Source: Sthenelais limicola (taxonomy: Eukaryota; Annelida; Polychaeta; Phyllodocida; Sigalionidae). From it: DNA of 64,000 nt. Of this stretch, positions 20,738-30,729 are shown piece by piece. Positions within the stretch are counted from its first letter, which is position 1. Every line of letters starts with the position of its first letter. Both the position numbers and the translations under genes were made by a program. The stretch covers positions 26,914,873 to 26,978,872 of the forward strand of contig OW804102.1 in assembly GCA_942159475.1 (NCBI GenBank), in the 5' to 3' direction. The notes under the pieces are model-generated. The model made no database searches. It was not told the origin of the DNA and saw only the letters and a program-made list of their open reading frames with translations.

Positions 20738-23206
20738 GTGTACGTTTAATTCACCCTGTCTGTCTGTGTACCTATAATTCACCCTGTCTGTCTGTGTACC
20801 TGTAATTCACCCTGTCTGTCTGTGTACCTGTAATTCACCCTGTTTGTCTGTGTACCTGTAATTCACCCTGTCTGTCTGTGCACCTGTAATTCACCATGTC
20901 TGTCTGTGTACCTGTAATGCACCCTGTCTGTCTGTGTACGTTTAATTCACCCTGTCTGTCTGTGCACCTGTAATTCACCATGTCTGTCTGTATACCTGTA
21001 ATGCACCCTGTCTGTCTGTGTACGTTAAATTCACCCTGTCTGTCTGTGTACCTATAATTCACCCTGTCTGTCTGTGTACCTTTAATTCACCCTGTCTATC
21101 TGTATACCTGTCATTCACCCTGTCTGTCTGTGCACCTGTAATTCACCCTGTCTGTCTGTGTCCCTGTAATTCACCCTGTCTGTCTGTGTACCTTTAATTC
21201 ACCCTGTCTGTCTGTGTACCTTTAATTCACCCTGTCTATCTGTATACCTGTATTTCACCCTGTCTGTCTGTGTACCTGTAATTCACCCTGTGTGTCTGTG
21301 TACCTGTAATTCACCCTGTCTGTCTGTGTACCTGTAATTCACCCTGTCTGTCTGTGTACCTGTAATTCACCCTGTTTGTCTGTGCACCTGTAATTCACCA
21401 TGTCTGTCTGTGTACCTGTAATTCACCCTGTTTGTCTGTGTACCTGTAATTCACCCTGTCTGTCTGTGCACCTGTAATTCACCATGTCTGTCTGTATACC
21501 TGTAATGCACCCTGTCTGTCTGTGTACGTTTAATTCACCCTGTCTGTCTGTGTACCTATAATTCACCCTGTCTGTCTGTGTACCTTTAATTCACCCTGTC
21601 TATCTGTATACCTGTCATTCACCCTGTCTGTCTGTGCACCTGTAATTCACCCTGTCTGTCTGTGTAGCTGTAATTCAGCCTGTCTGTCTGTGTACCTTTA
21701 ATTCACCCTGTCTGTCTGTGTACCTTTAATTCACCCTGTCTATCTGTATACCTGTATTTCACCCTGTGTGTCTGTGTACCTGTAATTCACCCTGTGTGTC
21801 TGTGTACCTGTAATTCACCCTGTCTGTCTGTGTACCTGTAATTCACCCTGTCTGTCTGTGTACCTGTAATTCACCCTGTCTGTCTGTATACCTGTAATTC
21901 CCCTGTCTGTCTGTGTACCTATAATTCACCCTGTCTGTCTGTGTCCCTGTAATTCAGCCTGTCTGTCTGTGTACCTGTAATTCAGCCTGTCTGTCTGTGT
22001 ACCTGTAATTCAGCCTGTCTATCTGTGTACCTGTAATTCAGCCTGTCTGTCTGTGTACCTGTAATTCAGCCTGTCTGTCTGTGTACCTGTAATTCACCCT
22101 GTCTGTCTGTGTCCCTGTAATTCACCCTGTCTGTCTGTATACCTGTAATTCACCCTGTCTGTCTGTGTACCTGTAATTCACCCTGTCTGTCTGTGTACCT
22201 GTAATTCACCCTGTCTGTCTGTATACCTGTAATTCCCCTGTCTGTCTGTGTACCTATAATTCACCCTGTCTGTCTGTGTCCCTGTAATTCAGCCTGTCTG
22301 TCTGTGTACCTGTAATTCAGCCTGTCTGTCTGTGTACCTGTAATTCAGCCTGTCTATCTGTGTACCTGTAATTCAGCCTGTCTGTCTGTGTACCTGTAAT
22401 TCAGCCTGTCTGTCTGTGTACCTGTAATTCACCCTGTCTGTCTGTGTCCCTGTAATTCACCCTGTCTGTCTGTATACCTGTAATTCACCCTGTCTGTCTG
22501 TGTACCTGTAATTCACCCTGTCTGTCTGTGTACCTGTAATTCACCCTGTCTGTCTGTGTACCTGTAATTCACCCTGTCTGTCTGTGTACCTGTAATTCAC
22601 CCTGTCTGTATGTGCACCTGTAATTCACCCTGTCTGTCTGTGTACCTGTAATTCACCCTGTCTGTCTGTGTCCCTGTAATTCACCCTGTCTGTCTGTGTA
22701 CCTGTAGTTCACCCTGTCTGTCTGTGTACCTATAATTCACCCTGTCTGTCTGTGTACCTGTAATTCACCCTGTCTGTCTGTGTACCTGTAATTCACCCTG
22801 TCTGTCTGTGTACCTGTAATTCAGCCTGTCTGTCTGTGTACCTATAATTAACCCTGTCTGTCTGTGTACCTGTAATTCACCCTGTTTGTCTGTGTACCTG
22901 TAATTCACCCTGTGTGTCTGTGTACCTGTAATTCACCCTGTCTGTCTGTGTACCTGTAATTCACCCTGTCTGTCTGTATACCTGTAATTCACCCTGTCTG
23001 TCTGTGCACCTGTAATTCACCCTGTCTGTCTGTGTACCTGTAATTCACCCTGTCTGTCTGTGTACCTGTAATTCACCCTGTCTGTCTGTGTACCTGTAAT
23101 TCACCCTGTCTGTCTGTGTCCCTGTAATTCACCCTGTCTGTCTGTGTCCCTGTAATTCACCCTGTCTATCTGTGTCCCTGTAATTCACCCTGTCTATCTG
23201 TGTGGT
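20738..23206. repeat. 28-bp satellite, about 88 units
   Basis: The unit is CCTGTCTGTCTGTGTACCTG followed by TAATTCAC (28 bp). Unit variants (TATACCTG, CAGCC, CACCATG, GTCCCTG) are arranged in higher-order blocks: CCTGTCATTC recurs 504 bp apart (21107, 21611; 18 units), and AATTCCCCTG recurs 335 bp apart (21896, 22231; 12 units). The repeats abut with no spacers. The only long frame (20835-21062, minus) is compositional. Confidence 0.93.
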
Positions 23207-23217
23207 TCAAATTTAGC

Positions 23218-23499
23218 CTACAGGAGGCAGTAGTCATTGTTGTGGTTGTGGTTTGAATATCCTCCAACTCTATTTATAAAGCAGTTCTTCTCATCATAGA
23301 TAGTTGGGCTGTGGGTATAGGTATTACATATGTCTGCATTGGTTCTAGTGCCTGGTGGTCGCCAATCCTCACTAGTGAAGCCCTGCCAGTCTAGCGGGCA
23401 GTCAGCCTGGCCTTGCCGCCACTGTAAGGGGCTAAACTCTGGGGATGAACTGATATTAGCCTGAAGCGGCCATGGCTTCATGCCTCTATTTGTGTCCAT
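23218..23499 (-). CDS. Possible C-terminal exon, unrecognised
   Basis: 93 codons from ATG to stop; the frame continues upstream with GGIPARPAQ before this ATG, so a spliced or longer form is possible. It contains four cysteines (ADCPLDW, NADICNTY, DEKNCFINRV, NDYCLL) and several tryptophans, with protein-like composition. It sits between the 28-bp satellite and a family A MITE. I do not recognise the family. A decayed copy is also possible. Confidence 0.28.
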   Translation of the reverse strand: MDTNRGMKPWPLQANISSSPEFSPLQWRQGQADCPLDWQGFTSEDWRPPGTRTNADICNTYTHSPTIYDEKNCFINRVGGYSNHNHNNDYCLL

Positions 23500-23536
23500 T
23501 TGTGCTGGCCTGGCCGGGATCCCACCCGGTGCACAT

Positions 23537-23771
23537 GGGTCAGATTTTCAGGAAATGTACAACTCGCCTTCACCAATCCTCTCAAATAATCAACATTTAA
23601 GACAAAAATGAGCTTCAAAATGCACTTTAACATAACAGAACTTATACTTTAAATCTATGTGATACCAAATAATACTCATATATACCTGGTATTCACCATT
23701 TTTTAGCCTGATTTAGTAGAATTTCCTAAATGTGTAGAACTGCCAATTGTATATTTTCTGAAGATCTGACC
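23537..23771 (-). mobile_element. MITE family A
   Basis: GGGTCAGATTTTCAG to GAAGATCTGACC, reverse orientation; flanks ACAT and AGTA do not match. Confidence 0.8.
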
Positions 23772-24899
23772 AGTATGGCCATTACCCGGCCCCGGGTATA
23801 GAGGCCGGGGGTGGGGGTGGGCCGCGTGGGGGGGGGGGGGGCGCGGGGGTGGTGGACAAGACTACCGCTTACCTGTGTAAGATCCAAGTCACATATAGGT
23901 GCCTCATACAGGTGGGAGGGAGGCCAGCCCCACCTGTTGCTGGGTGCTGGAAGCTTCCTTAAGTGGGCACATGCTGGGGGGTGGAGGCAGCCTCCACCAT
24001 ACCCCATCACTCCCCATGCGCAAAATGATAAAAAAAAAGACTACAAATTGAAGGCGAATGAATACAGGCACTCGATACTGTTGAACCTAATGGAATGAAT
24101 ATAAAATTGCCAGAAATGGGAGCTATTGCATTTGTAACGGTATATAATGCAACCTCCACAAAAATCCCTGAAATCACATACAAAAGCCTGCAAAATTTAT
24201 ATAATAGACATTTTAGAGATGAGCTAGTCTTTGGATACTGAAGAAACGCACATATCAGTAATTTCTTAATTTCATTTAAACTCAATTGAAGTTTAATAGG
24301 TTTATAGCCGACCTGTCTCCTACTGCACGAAACAATGCAGACCTGCCCGCTGATTGCGGAGGTTTGGAAAAATAAAAAAGTGTTGTTTCAAACATCCCCA
24401 GAAATAATGACTTAGAACCTGTTGCCAGTGCACACATATATAATAAATCATGGGTAGGGGCTCACATCCTATCCCTATCCACCCCCACCCCCCTCACTCG
24501 ACCAGTGGGGGGCACATGGAGGGAGGGAGGGGGGTAAGGTGAAGGAGTACTGGAGGAGAGCTGGAAGGTAGTGGAAGACTTGCCTGAAGCCACAGCTGTA
24601 TGATGGGGACACATGGCTGTAGATGGGTGGGAACTGGAGGCAGGAGACAGATGGATGAGGACAAAGGGCAGAGAGACAAAGGGAGAGGTGAGATGTCATA
24701 TGAGGCAATATAAGGGATGCCTGAGGGAGGGGCTGGCAATGTACCCATGGATGCCCTACAGCTGGGAGGGGGGGCAGCGGGGGTGGGGTTGAGCCAATTG
24801 TCCCCCGCCGCCCCCCGGCCGCGTCAGACAATACCTGCAGGACATCACCCTGCAATAGGATGTCTGTCTCACAGGGCAGCAGTAAGTGACAGGCCCTAT
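23772..24899. other. G-rich patches, no supported gene
   Basis: G-rich runs occur near 23810-23850 and 24480-24540. Frames of about 90-126 codons on both strands here are proline- or glycine-rich by composition. A block around 24280-24440 (CAATTGAAGTTTAAT, GACTTAGAACCTGTTGC) is repeated in inverted order near 30400-30680, suggesting an uncharacterised dispersed repeat. Confidence 0.35.
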
Positions 24900-24904
24900 A
24901 TATG

Positions 24905-24980
24905 CTGTCACAGCCCCTAACCCCTCCCCCACAGCCCCTAACCCCTCCCCCACAGCCCCTAACCCCTCCCCCACAGCCCT
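24905..24980. repeat. 20-bp tandem repeat, about 4 units
   Basis: CACAGCCCCTAACCCCTCCC repeated in tandem. It contains CCCCTAACCCC, but this is not a telomere array. Confidence 0.85.
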
Positions 24981-25145
24981 ATGTCCCGTCCCTGCACACA
25001 GCCACAGCCACCCCCAACAGCCCCCAACCCACCACACAGCCCCAGTTTAATATCCCAGCCATGACATCCATACTTTATATTCACGTACATATAGGTTGTC
25101 CTCCTTCAGGTATGTATAAAACTCTACACCTCACCCAGCAGCCTA

Positions 25146-26383
25146 CACTCTCCCGCGCGCCGTACCCGTGCGATACGGAGCGGCAAGTTTTTTCGTCTTT
25201 AGTGAGACGATTTTTGTCTACAGAGCACCGCGAATGCTACTGGTGAACAGTGGTGACGAAATTGCCTGAACTTCTGATACGAAAAACGGTCATTTGAATC
25301 ACGGAGACGAAATATGATATGCTCCGTATTCGCGCTGCGTTTTTCGTATTGAGTTTTGGATGCGTGACACTACTCTACAGTCAAATGAATGTTGCTTCAA
25401 TTTTTCATTTTACTGATTTTCAGATATAAAATTAGTGACTAGAGTATTGACGTCACTATTGACATTAAAACGTCACTATTGACTTAAAACCCTGTCAGCT
25501 ACCAGGTATATCAATATTCGAATATTCTGTTAGGACATAGAGGCTTAATTGGCCATTCCGTCCAGATATGTTTGTCCATTGAGAGTATGCTACCCACACA
25601 GCCACAGGTGTTAATGCTCGCCGGGGTGACAGTCCCCTCTAGGCGGGGAAAGGTGTAAAAACGGCGACGCTATACTATAGTCGTAATGGCGACATCCTAA
25701 CATATGCTCACTGCAATTCAACAGCATCTGTATTTATTTATATCTATACTTTTGACGAAATTCAGGCAGGGCTAAACAATTATTAGAAAGGGAGAAATTG
25801 CATAAAAATATGTTTTATTTTAAATATGGGAGTTATTCTACATGTCATAACGCGACATAAAACATTCAAACATCAATTCAATGAATTTTATTTTAGGAAT
25901 TAAAAGGGTTCATATATAAAATATATTCATAAATAAAATGATTATAATCATGTGCGATTGTCCTAAGTTCATGTTGTAGACATCCTAGGCTGGAAAACCA
26001 AATGACACCCGATTGGGAGAATTACTCATATGCATCATTTATGATATCTGTCTTCATCAAATTCGGTGGTGTAGTGGTGTTCAAGCTCGCTTGTGAATCC
26101 CAAGGTTGCTAGATCAAACCCAAGCATGGGTAGGTTTTTTTTCTCTGTTTGGCATCAGTGGTTCTACACTAGTGGCCGTCATGCACTAATGGTCACGCCA
26201 GCTTGTCTGGCACTGGCCGGCCGGCCGGCCGTAGGGGTCTTGCTAATCCTTTAGCTTTCCCAGTTTATTATTTACCCTTCGTGGGTACGAAAAACGCTTG
26301 AGACGAAAAATTTCGTATCAAAAGTGGGGACAAGAATTTCGTATCCAATTTCGTATCGCACGGGTACGGCGCGCGGGAGAGTG
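25146..26383. mobile_element. Non-autonomous DNA transposon, 1238 bp, identical 32-bp ends
   Basis: Both ends read inward as CACTCTCCCGCGCGCCGTAC followed by CCGTGCGATACG, with no mismatch over 32 bp, and TA flanks each side (25144-25145, 26384-26385). Subterminal motifs TTTCGTATC and TACGAAAAAC recur near both ends, as transposase-binding sites often do. No transposase frame is visible. CAC ends with a 2-bp target suggest a CACTA/Mirage-like (CMC) or TA-target element. A tRNA-like SINE lies inside. Confidence 0.8.
26060..26235 (+). mobile_element. tRNA-derived SINE-like insertion
   Basis: TGGTGTAGTGG (26067-26077) fits the pol III A box exactly. AGATCAAACCC (26111-26121) fits the B box with one mismatch, at tRNA-like spacing. 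A T-rich run follows at about 26133. The body continues through CACTAGTGGCCGTCATGC to a GGCCGGCCGGCC stretch. Exact boundaries and target duplication were not resolved. Confidence 0.5.
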
Positions 26384-26620
26384 TACCCTCCTCCTTGCTT
26401 CCCCACCCCCCACCCCCTGTATACCCACACCCTTCCCTCCTATAGCCTCCCCTCCCCTTCACCCCAATCCCCCACATCTCCTACACACTCCTCACACCAC
26501 ATATTGCCTTCTCATATCTGCTTTTTATCATTTTTTTTCCGAAACTCTTGCTGCACACTAGGTTTTACTACGACAGCTTTTAATTTGCCATACTCGCCAT
26601 ATAAAACCCGGCACGTATAT

Positions 26621-26854
26621 GGGTCAGATTTTTGGTAAATGTACAATTGACAGCTCTACAAATTTAGGAAATCTTGCTAAATTTGCCTAAAAATGATGAA
26701 TACCAGGTATATCTGAGTATATTTGGTGTCACGGTGGTTTATAGTATATGTTTTGCTATGTTAAACTGCATTTTGAAGCTGATTTCTGTCTTAAATGTGG
26801 GTTATTTGAGAGGATTAGTAAAGGCGAATTGTACATTTCCTGAAGATCTGACCC
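26621..26854 (+). mobile_element. MITE family A with ATAT duplication
   Basis: GGGTCAGATTTTTGG to GAAGATCTGACCC, flanked by ATAT (26617-26620, 26855-26858). The 107-codon frame from 26674 is a by-product. Confidence 0.85.
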
Positions 26855-27187
26855 ATATATATACGTATTGTAGGTTTTACCGGGGCGGTAATGTAGGTTG
26901 GGCCCGGCGGTGGACAGGCTTCAGTAAGACAAGACACAGCCTGCCTCCACCTCCATTGTCCTGTCACATAAATACATTTATTTCACAAGGAAAGTAGCAA
27001 AACCTTTATAAAACATCTTTCACTTATTGAGCTGGACCTCGTGCAATATGTAGAGGCAAATGTATACCATTCTTTGACTTTTTGTCTGATGGAATAAACA
27101 TTATCCAACATTATCATCATAGTCTCAAGCCATTTTCTTGTTTCTTTGTTTTGTAGGACTGTACTGTCTTATTGACTAGAAACTTGA

Positions 27188-27330
27188 GATATCTTTTTTT
27201 TTTTTTTTAAAGCTTTTATTTATACTGGGTAGTTCAAGTCCCAGCAGTAGGGCTTTTCACTTGCCCCAGATTTCCTTTGTACAATATTTCAATATATACA
27301 AATATTTACAGAGTTGAGATAGAGTTGAAT
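27188..27330 (-). mobile_element. Retroposon 3' end with poly(A)
   Basis: On the minus strand: GGGACTTGAACTACCCAGTA, then AATAAAAGC, then A15 or more, abutting GATATC. This is the structure of a LINE/SINE 3' end or processed transcript. The upstream boundary is uncertain. Confidence 0.5.
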
Positions 27331-27644
27331 AGAGAGGAAGGGTGGAAGACATTGCTGTGCCACTTGTTAGTGTTAGCCGTACCTCCTTTATTTTAAGAAT
27401 ATTTTCAGAATAGAATATTATCAAAGAATGTTTTCTACAGATAAAGTTACTATAATGGTAAAATGATAAAATGATATGATATGATATCCTGCTTTGCCAC
27501 TTGTATTTGTACCTGAGCATACACATTTGTTAGCAGGTTCAAATTGAGTTAGTAGAAGATTAATGGATGTTTTGTTAGCTATGGGATATATTTGGATATA
27601 AAACTATAATCATGAATACAAATCTTATTACTATATAACGTACA
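27331..27644. other. No recognised feature
   Basis: AT-rich; the 89-codon minus frame here has no supporting context. Confidence 0.35.
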
Positions 27645-27832
27645 TGTATGATGGGAAAGATGCGGCCTTGTGTCATGGAAACATGTAAAACACATGGATA
27701 TTGACATTAGAGCATTGATAAATATTCCATGCTGAAGATAAGATGTTTTCTATAGATTTTATACTGTACCATTAACTCCCATAATTCCATGCGAATCAAG
27801 ATTCAAAATGGCGCCTATGTAAGTCCCCTATT
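27645..27832 (-). mobile_element. MITE family C, right-half fragment
   Basis: Starts in the GATGGGAAAGATG block and ends GATTCAAAATGGCGCC...AAGTCCCCTATT. The other half is absent. Confidence 0.7.
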
Positions 27833-28072
27833 GGTATAATCTACTCAGTGACACGGCCCCTGGTTATGGTTTTATCGACTCATACTATCTTCTTTATATC
27901 TATATGACTATGGTTTTCGTCTATTTTTTACTTTTTTAAAACATTATTTGAGCTTTTGTATCTTTAATCAGCTTGTACTGAGGATAGAGTAATTATTATA
28001 TAATATCCAATGCTGAATAGTGGACAAGGCCCCTAATGCTGTCTGCTGATTACATAATCATATCTTAAACTA

Positions 28073-28235
28073 GACTAAAATCTTATAGGTTTCACTACAT
28101 ACAGATTAATGGTCCCATTTCTGGTCTGCTGGTGCTCTGATGGTGCATAATCCCGAGGCGAAGCTGTATGATAATGCACCATCAGTGCACCAGAAGGGCA
28201 GGAGATGGAGGTTATTAATCCTTTTAGTCTTGCCT
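28073..28235. mobile_element. Foldback repeat, related to 48296-48420
   Basis: CCATTTCTGGTCTGCTGGTG and CTGATGGTGCATAAT pair with GATAATGCACCATCAG and GTGCACCAGAAGGGCAGGAG. Outer GACTAAAAT and TTTTAGTC also pair. The loop GAGGCGAAGCTGTATG matches GAGGCAAAGCTAAGGT in the copy near 48360. Confidence 0.65.
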
Positions 28236-28347
28236 AAAGTGGTTTAGCCCCTGCACCGTTCATGGTAGGGACTAATACCTTATATAGTAAACTGCATCAC
28301 ACTATATATATATGTGTAATTCTAGTCTGAGACTTTTGCCCTCATAA

Positions 28348-28857
28348 AGCTGCATTCTTACTTATTACGACAATACTATTCTTACCAAATTCACTCATAT
28401 TATGACTTATAGGACTGGATTTATTAATATTCTGCTGCTGGTATATTTTTATACAAGTGTTACTCATATTATGACTTACAGGACTGGATTGATCAATATT
28501 CTGCTGTTGGTATATGTTTATAGTGGAGTTACTCATATTATGACGTATAGGACTGAATTTATTATTATTCTGCTGCTGGTATATTTTTATACAAGTGTTA
28601 CTCATATTATGACTTATAGGACTGGATTGATCAATATTCTGCTGTTGGTATATGTTTATATTAATAGTGGAGTTACTCATATTATGACTTATAGGACTGG
28701 ATTTATTACTATTCTGCTGCTGGTATATACAAGCATTTGTAAATCAGCTGGGGGAAGACGGCCAAAACTTTGGTCAAATTACGTTTAGATGGGTAGGAAA
28801 AGAATGGAATAAGATGTAGAAAATATTTGTTTACCAACGTTAATTGAGAGTACAGCT
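28348..28857 (-). mobile_element. MITE family G with expanded internal array
   Basis: AGCTGCATTC to GAGTACAGCT, with TTAA at 28858-28861 and a decayed ATAA at 28344. 510 bp against about 356 for the plain copy; the excess is a 5-unit array (28395 to about 28735). Confidence 0.75.
28395..28735 (+). repeat. 69-bp array inside MITE G, 5 units
   Basis: TCATATTATGACTTATAGGA starts units at 28395, 28464, 28533, 28602 and 28677. Two unit types alternate (TTTTTATACAAGTG and GTTTATAGTGGAG). 69 bp is 23 codons, so the frame stays open on both strands (128 and 112 codons); no evidence that it is translated. Confidence 0.9.
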
Positions 28858-29131
28858 TTAACATGGGATGAGTGCGTGTATCATCCTTATCTCACTGCAC
28901 CCTACAATAACCCTACCTCTCTTGTCCTATATTGAAGATGCCAGTGGAAATGGTACTCACCTAAAAATAGAAATATATAAATTAGATACAATTAGACAAA
29001 GATTGTGGAAGTAGATATGGATAATAGTGATCACATAACGAGAGGAACAAACGGTAGATAATATTTAGATTTTGACTAATGTTTAATCTAAAGAGAGTTC
29101 ATCTAAAGAGAGTTCAATAGACTATGGGTGA

Positions 29132-29282
29132 ACCAAACATAACATAACATAAAAAACAGATTGTTTGAATTAATACCAAATATTTTCAGATATACCTAGT
29201 ATTGACCATTTTTCAGTCTAACTTAGCTGAATCTACTAAATGTGTTGATCTGCCAATTGTACATTTTCTGAAAATCTGACCC
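29132..29282 (-). mobile_element. MITE family A, 5'-truncated
   Basis: Begins near CCAAACATAACATAAC and runs through AGATATACCTAGTATTGACC to GAAAATCTGACCC. The first third is missing. Confidence 0.75.
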
Positions 29283-29393
29283 ATAGTATCTTAAAGCCGT
29301 CGCTATCATGGATTTAATCGGTTGGTAAGAGACTGTAGAGAGGTTGCAGTGAGGGGATTAATAACTGCTACAACTGGATTCACATACATTGTT

Positions 29394-29628
29394 GGGTCAG
29401 ATTTTCAGAAAATGTACAATTGGCAGCTGTACACATTTAGTAAATTCTGCAAAATTAGGCTGCAATTTGGTAAATACTCGGTAAATTCGAGAATATTCGG
29501 CATTGTATTGATTCTAGCAATTTGTTTCGCTAGGTCGAACTGTTTTTTTAACTTTATTTTCGTCTGAAATGTGGGTTATTTGAGAAAATTGGCGCAGCTG
29601 AATTGTACATTTTCTGGAAATCTGACCC
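29394..29628 (+). mobile_element. MITE family A with TGTT duplication
   Basis: GGGTCAGATTTTCAG to GGAAATCTGACCC, flanked by TGTT (29390-29393, 29629-29632). The non-ATAT target makes the 4-bp duplication convincing. Confidence 0.88.
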
Positions 29629-29887
29629 TGTTACTACAGCACACGCCTCTGCCCCTCTCATCACTACTACAGCTCCCAGTTAATAACCTTTAGTTGTCGG
29701 CCCCGGGGGAAATAGCTTTATCTCCACTTGATAGGTCACTCCGGCACTTCTTTACCTCACCTTACACTGCTGCAGACATCTACCATGCTGACACTGCAGC
29801 TATTCCCTTCTTAGTGTTCAATCTGTTTGTTCATCTCAGCTTCATACACTGTCTACACAGGGTGTGAGGGTGAAGGTGTGAGTATAT

Positions 29888-30123
29888 GACTCAGATATTC
29901 AGAAAATGTACAATTCAACTTCGCCCATCCTCTCAAACAACCCACATTTAAGACAGAAATGAACTTCAAAATACAATTTAACACAACAGAACTGGTACTT
30001 TAGATCAATGCTATATCAAATATACTCAGATATACCCGGTATTCATCATTTGTCAGCAGAATTTAGCAGAATTTTCTTAATGTGTAGAGCTGCTCATTGT
30101 ACATTTTTTTTACGAGCTGATCC
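29888..30123 (-). mobile_element. MITE family A with ATAT duplication
   Basis: GACTCAGATATTCAG to ACGAGCTGATCC, flanked by ATAT (29884-29887, 30124-30127). Confidence 0.83.
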
Positions 30124-30155
30124 ATATAACGACCCTGCGACTTGTGATATGTTAC

Positions 30156-30225
30156 AACGTGTCACAAGTTGCAGAAGGCACAAGTCACAAGTTGCAGAAG
30201 GCACAAGTCACAAGTTGCAGAAGGT
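30156..30225. repeat. 23-bp tandem repeat, 3 units
   Basis: CACAAGTTGCAGAAGG separated by CACAAGT, three times in a row. Confidence 0.85.
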
Positions 30226-30397
30226 ATATTTTTCCATGCGTTTTATTCGTTATTTTCCTTTGGAGGAATGTGATCATATTTGGAGTGAGAGACAGGGGGA
30301 ATGATACATAGGGGGAAGTGAGAGATTGGGGGAGTCAGTAAGAGATAAGACTAATATAGGGAGTCTGAGATTTATTGATATATATTTACACTAGCAA

Positions 30398-30680
30398 CAG
30401 GTTCTAACTCATCATTTCCTTGTGTAGGTTGAAATATATAACTTATTTATCAGAGAACCGATCCTGAATTGTTTATTTTGGTCGTTATATTATATGGGTT
30501 CCTGACAAAACTGAATATACTGCACAATCCGCTTGCGGTTGTGCATTTTTTCATGCAGTGGAAATTCAAAGATGCATACATGTACGATCTTGTATGTACT
30601 GCACGATCTGCTTGCAGCTGAGCTTTATTTCATGTTGAAGGAGTCACAGATGCTACACATTAATTAAACTTCAATTGAGT
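30398..30680. repeat. Dispersed repeat with internal duplication
   Basis: GCAACAGGTTCTAACTCATC and ATTAAACTTCAATTGAG match, in inverted order, sequence at about 24280-24440. Two related ~80-bp segments lie inside (ACTGCACAATCCGCTTGCGG at about 30519, ACTGCACGATCTGCTTGCAG at about 30598). Family unknown. Confidence 0.45.
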
Positions 30681-30729
30681 GAGAGATAGGAACAGTGAGA
30701 GACCGGGGCAGCTAGAGATATGGGGAGAG

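Noticed and set aside
20738..23206. CRISPR array (28-bp repeats)
   Set aside because: Repeats abut with no spacers, and the surroundings are animal-like, without cas genes.
24902..24985. Telomere-like CCCTAA repeat
   Set aside because: The period is 20 bp (CACAGCCCCTAACCCCTCCC), not 6.
28342..28788. Hydrophobic repeat protein (MTYRTGFINILLLVY...)
   Set aside because: Frame follows a 69-bp array within a non-coding MITE and is open on both strands.
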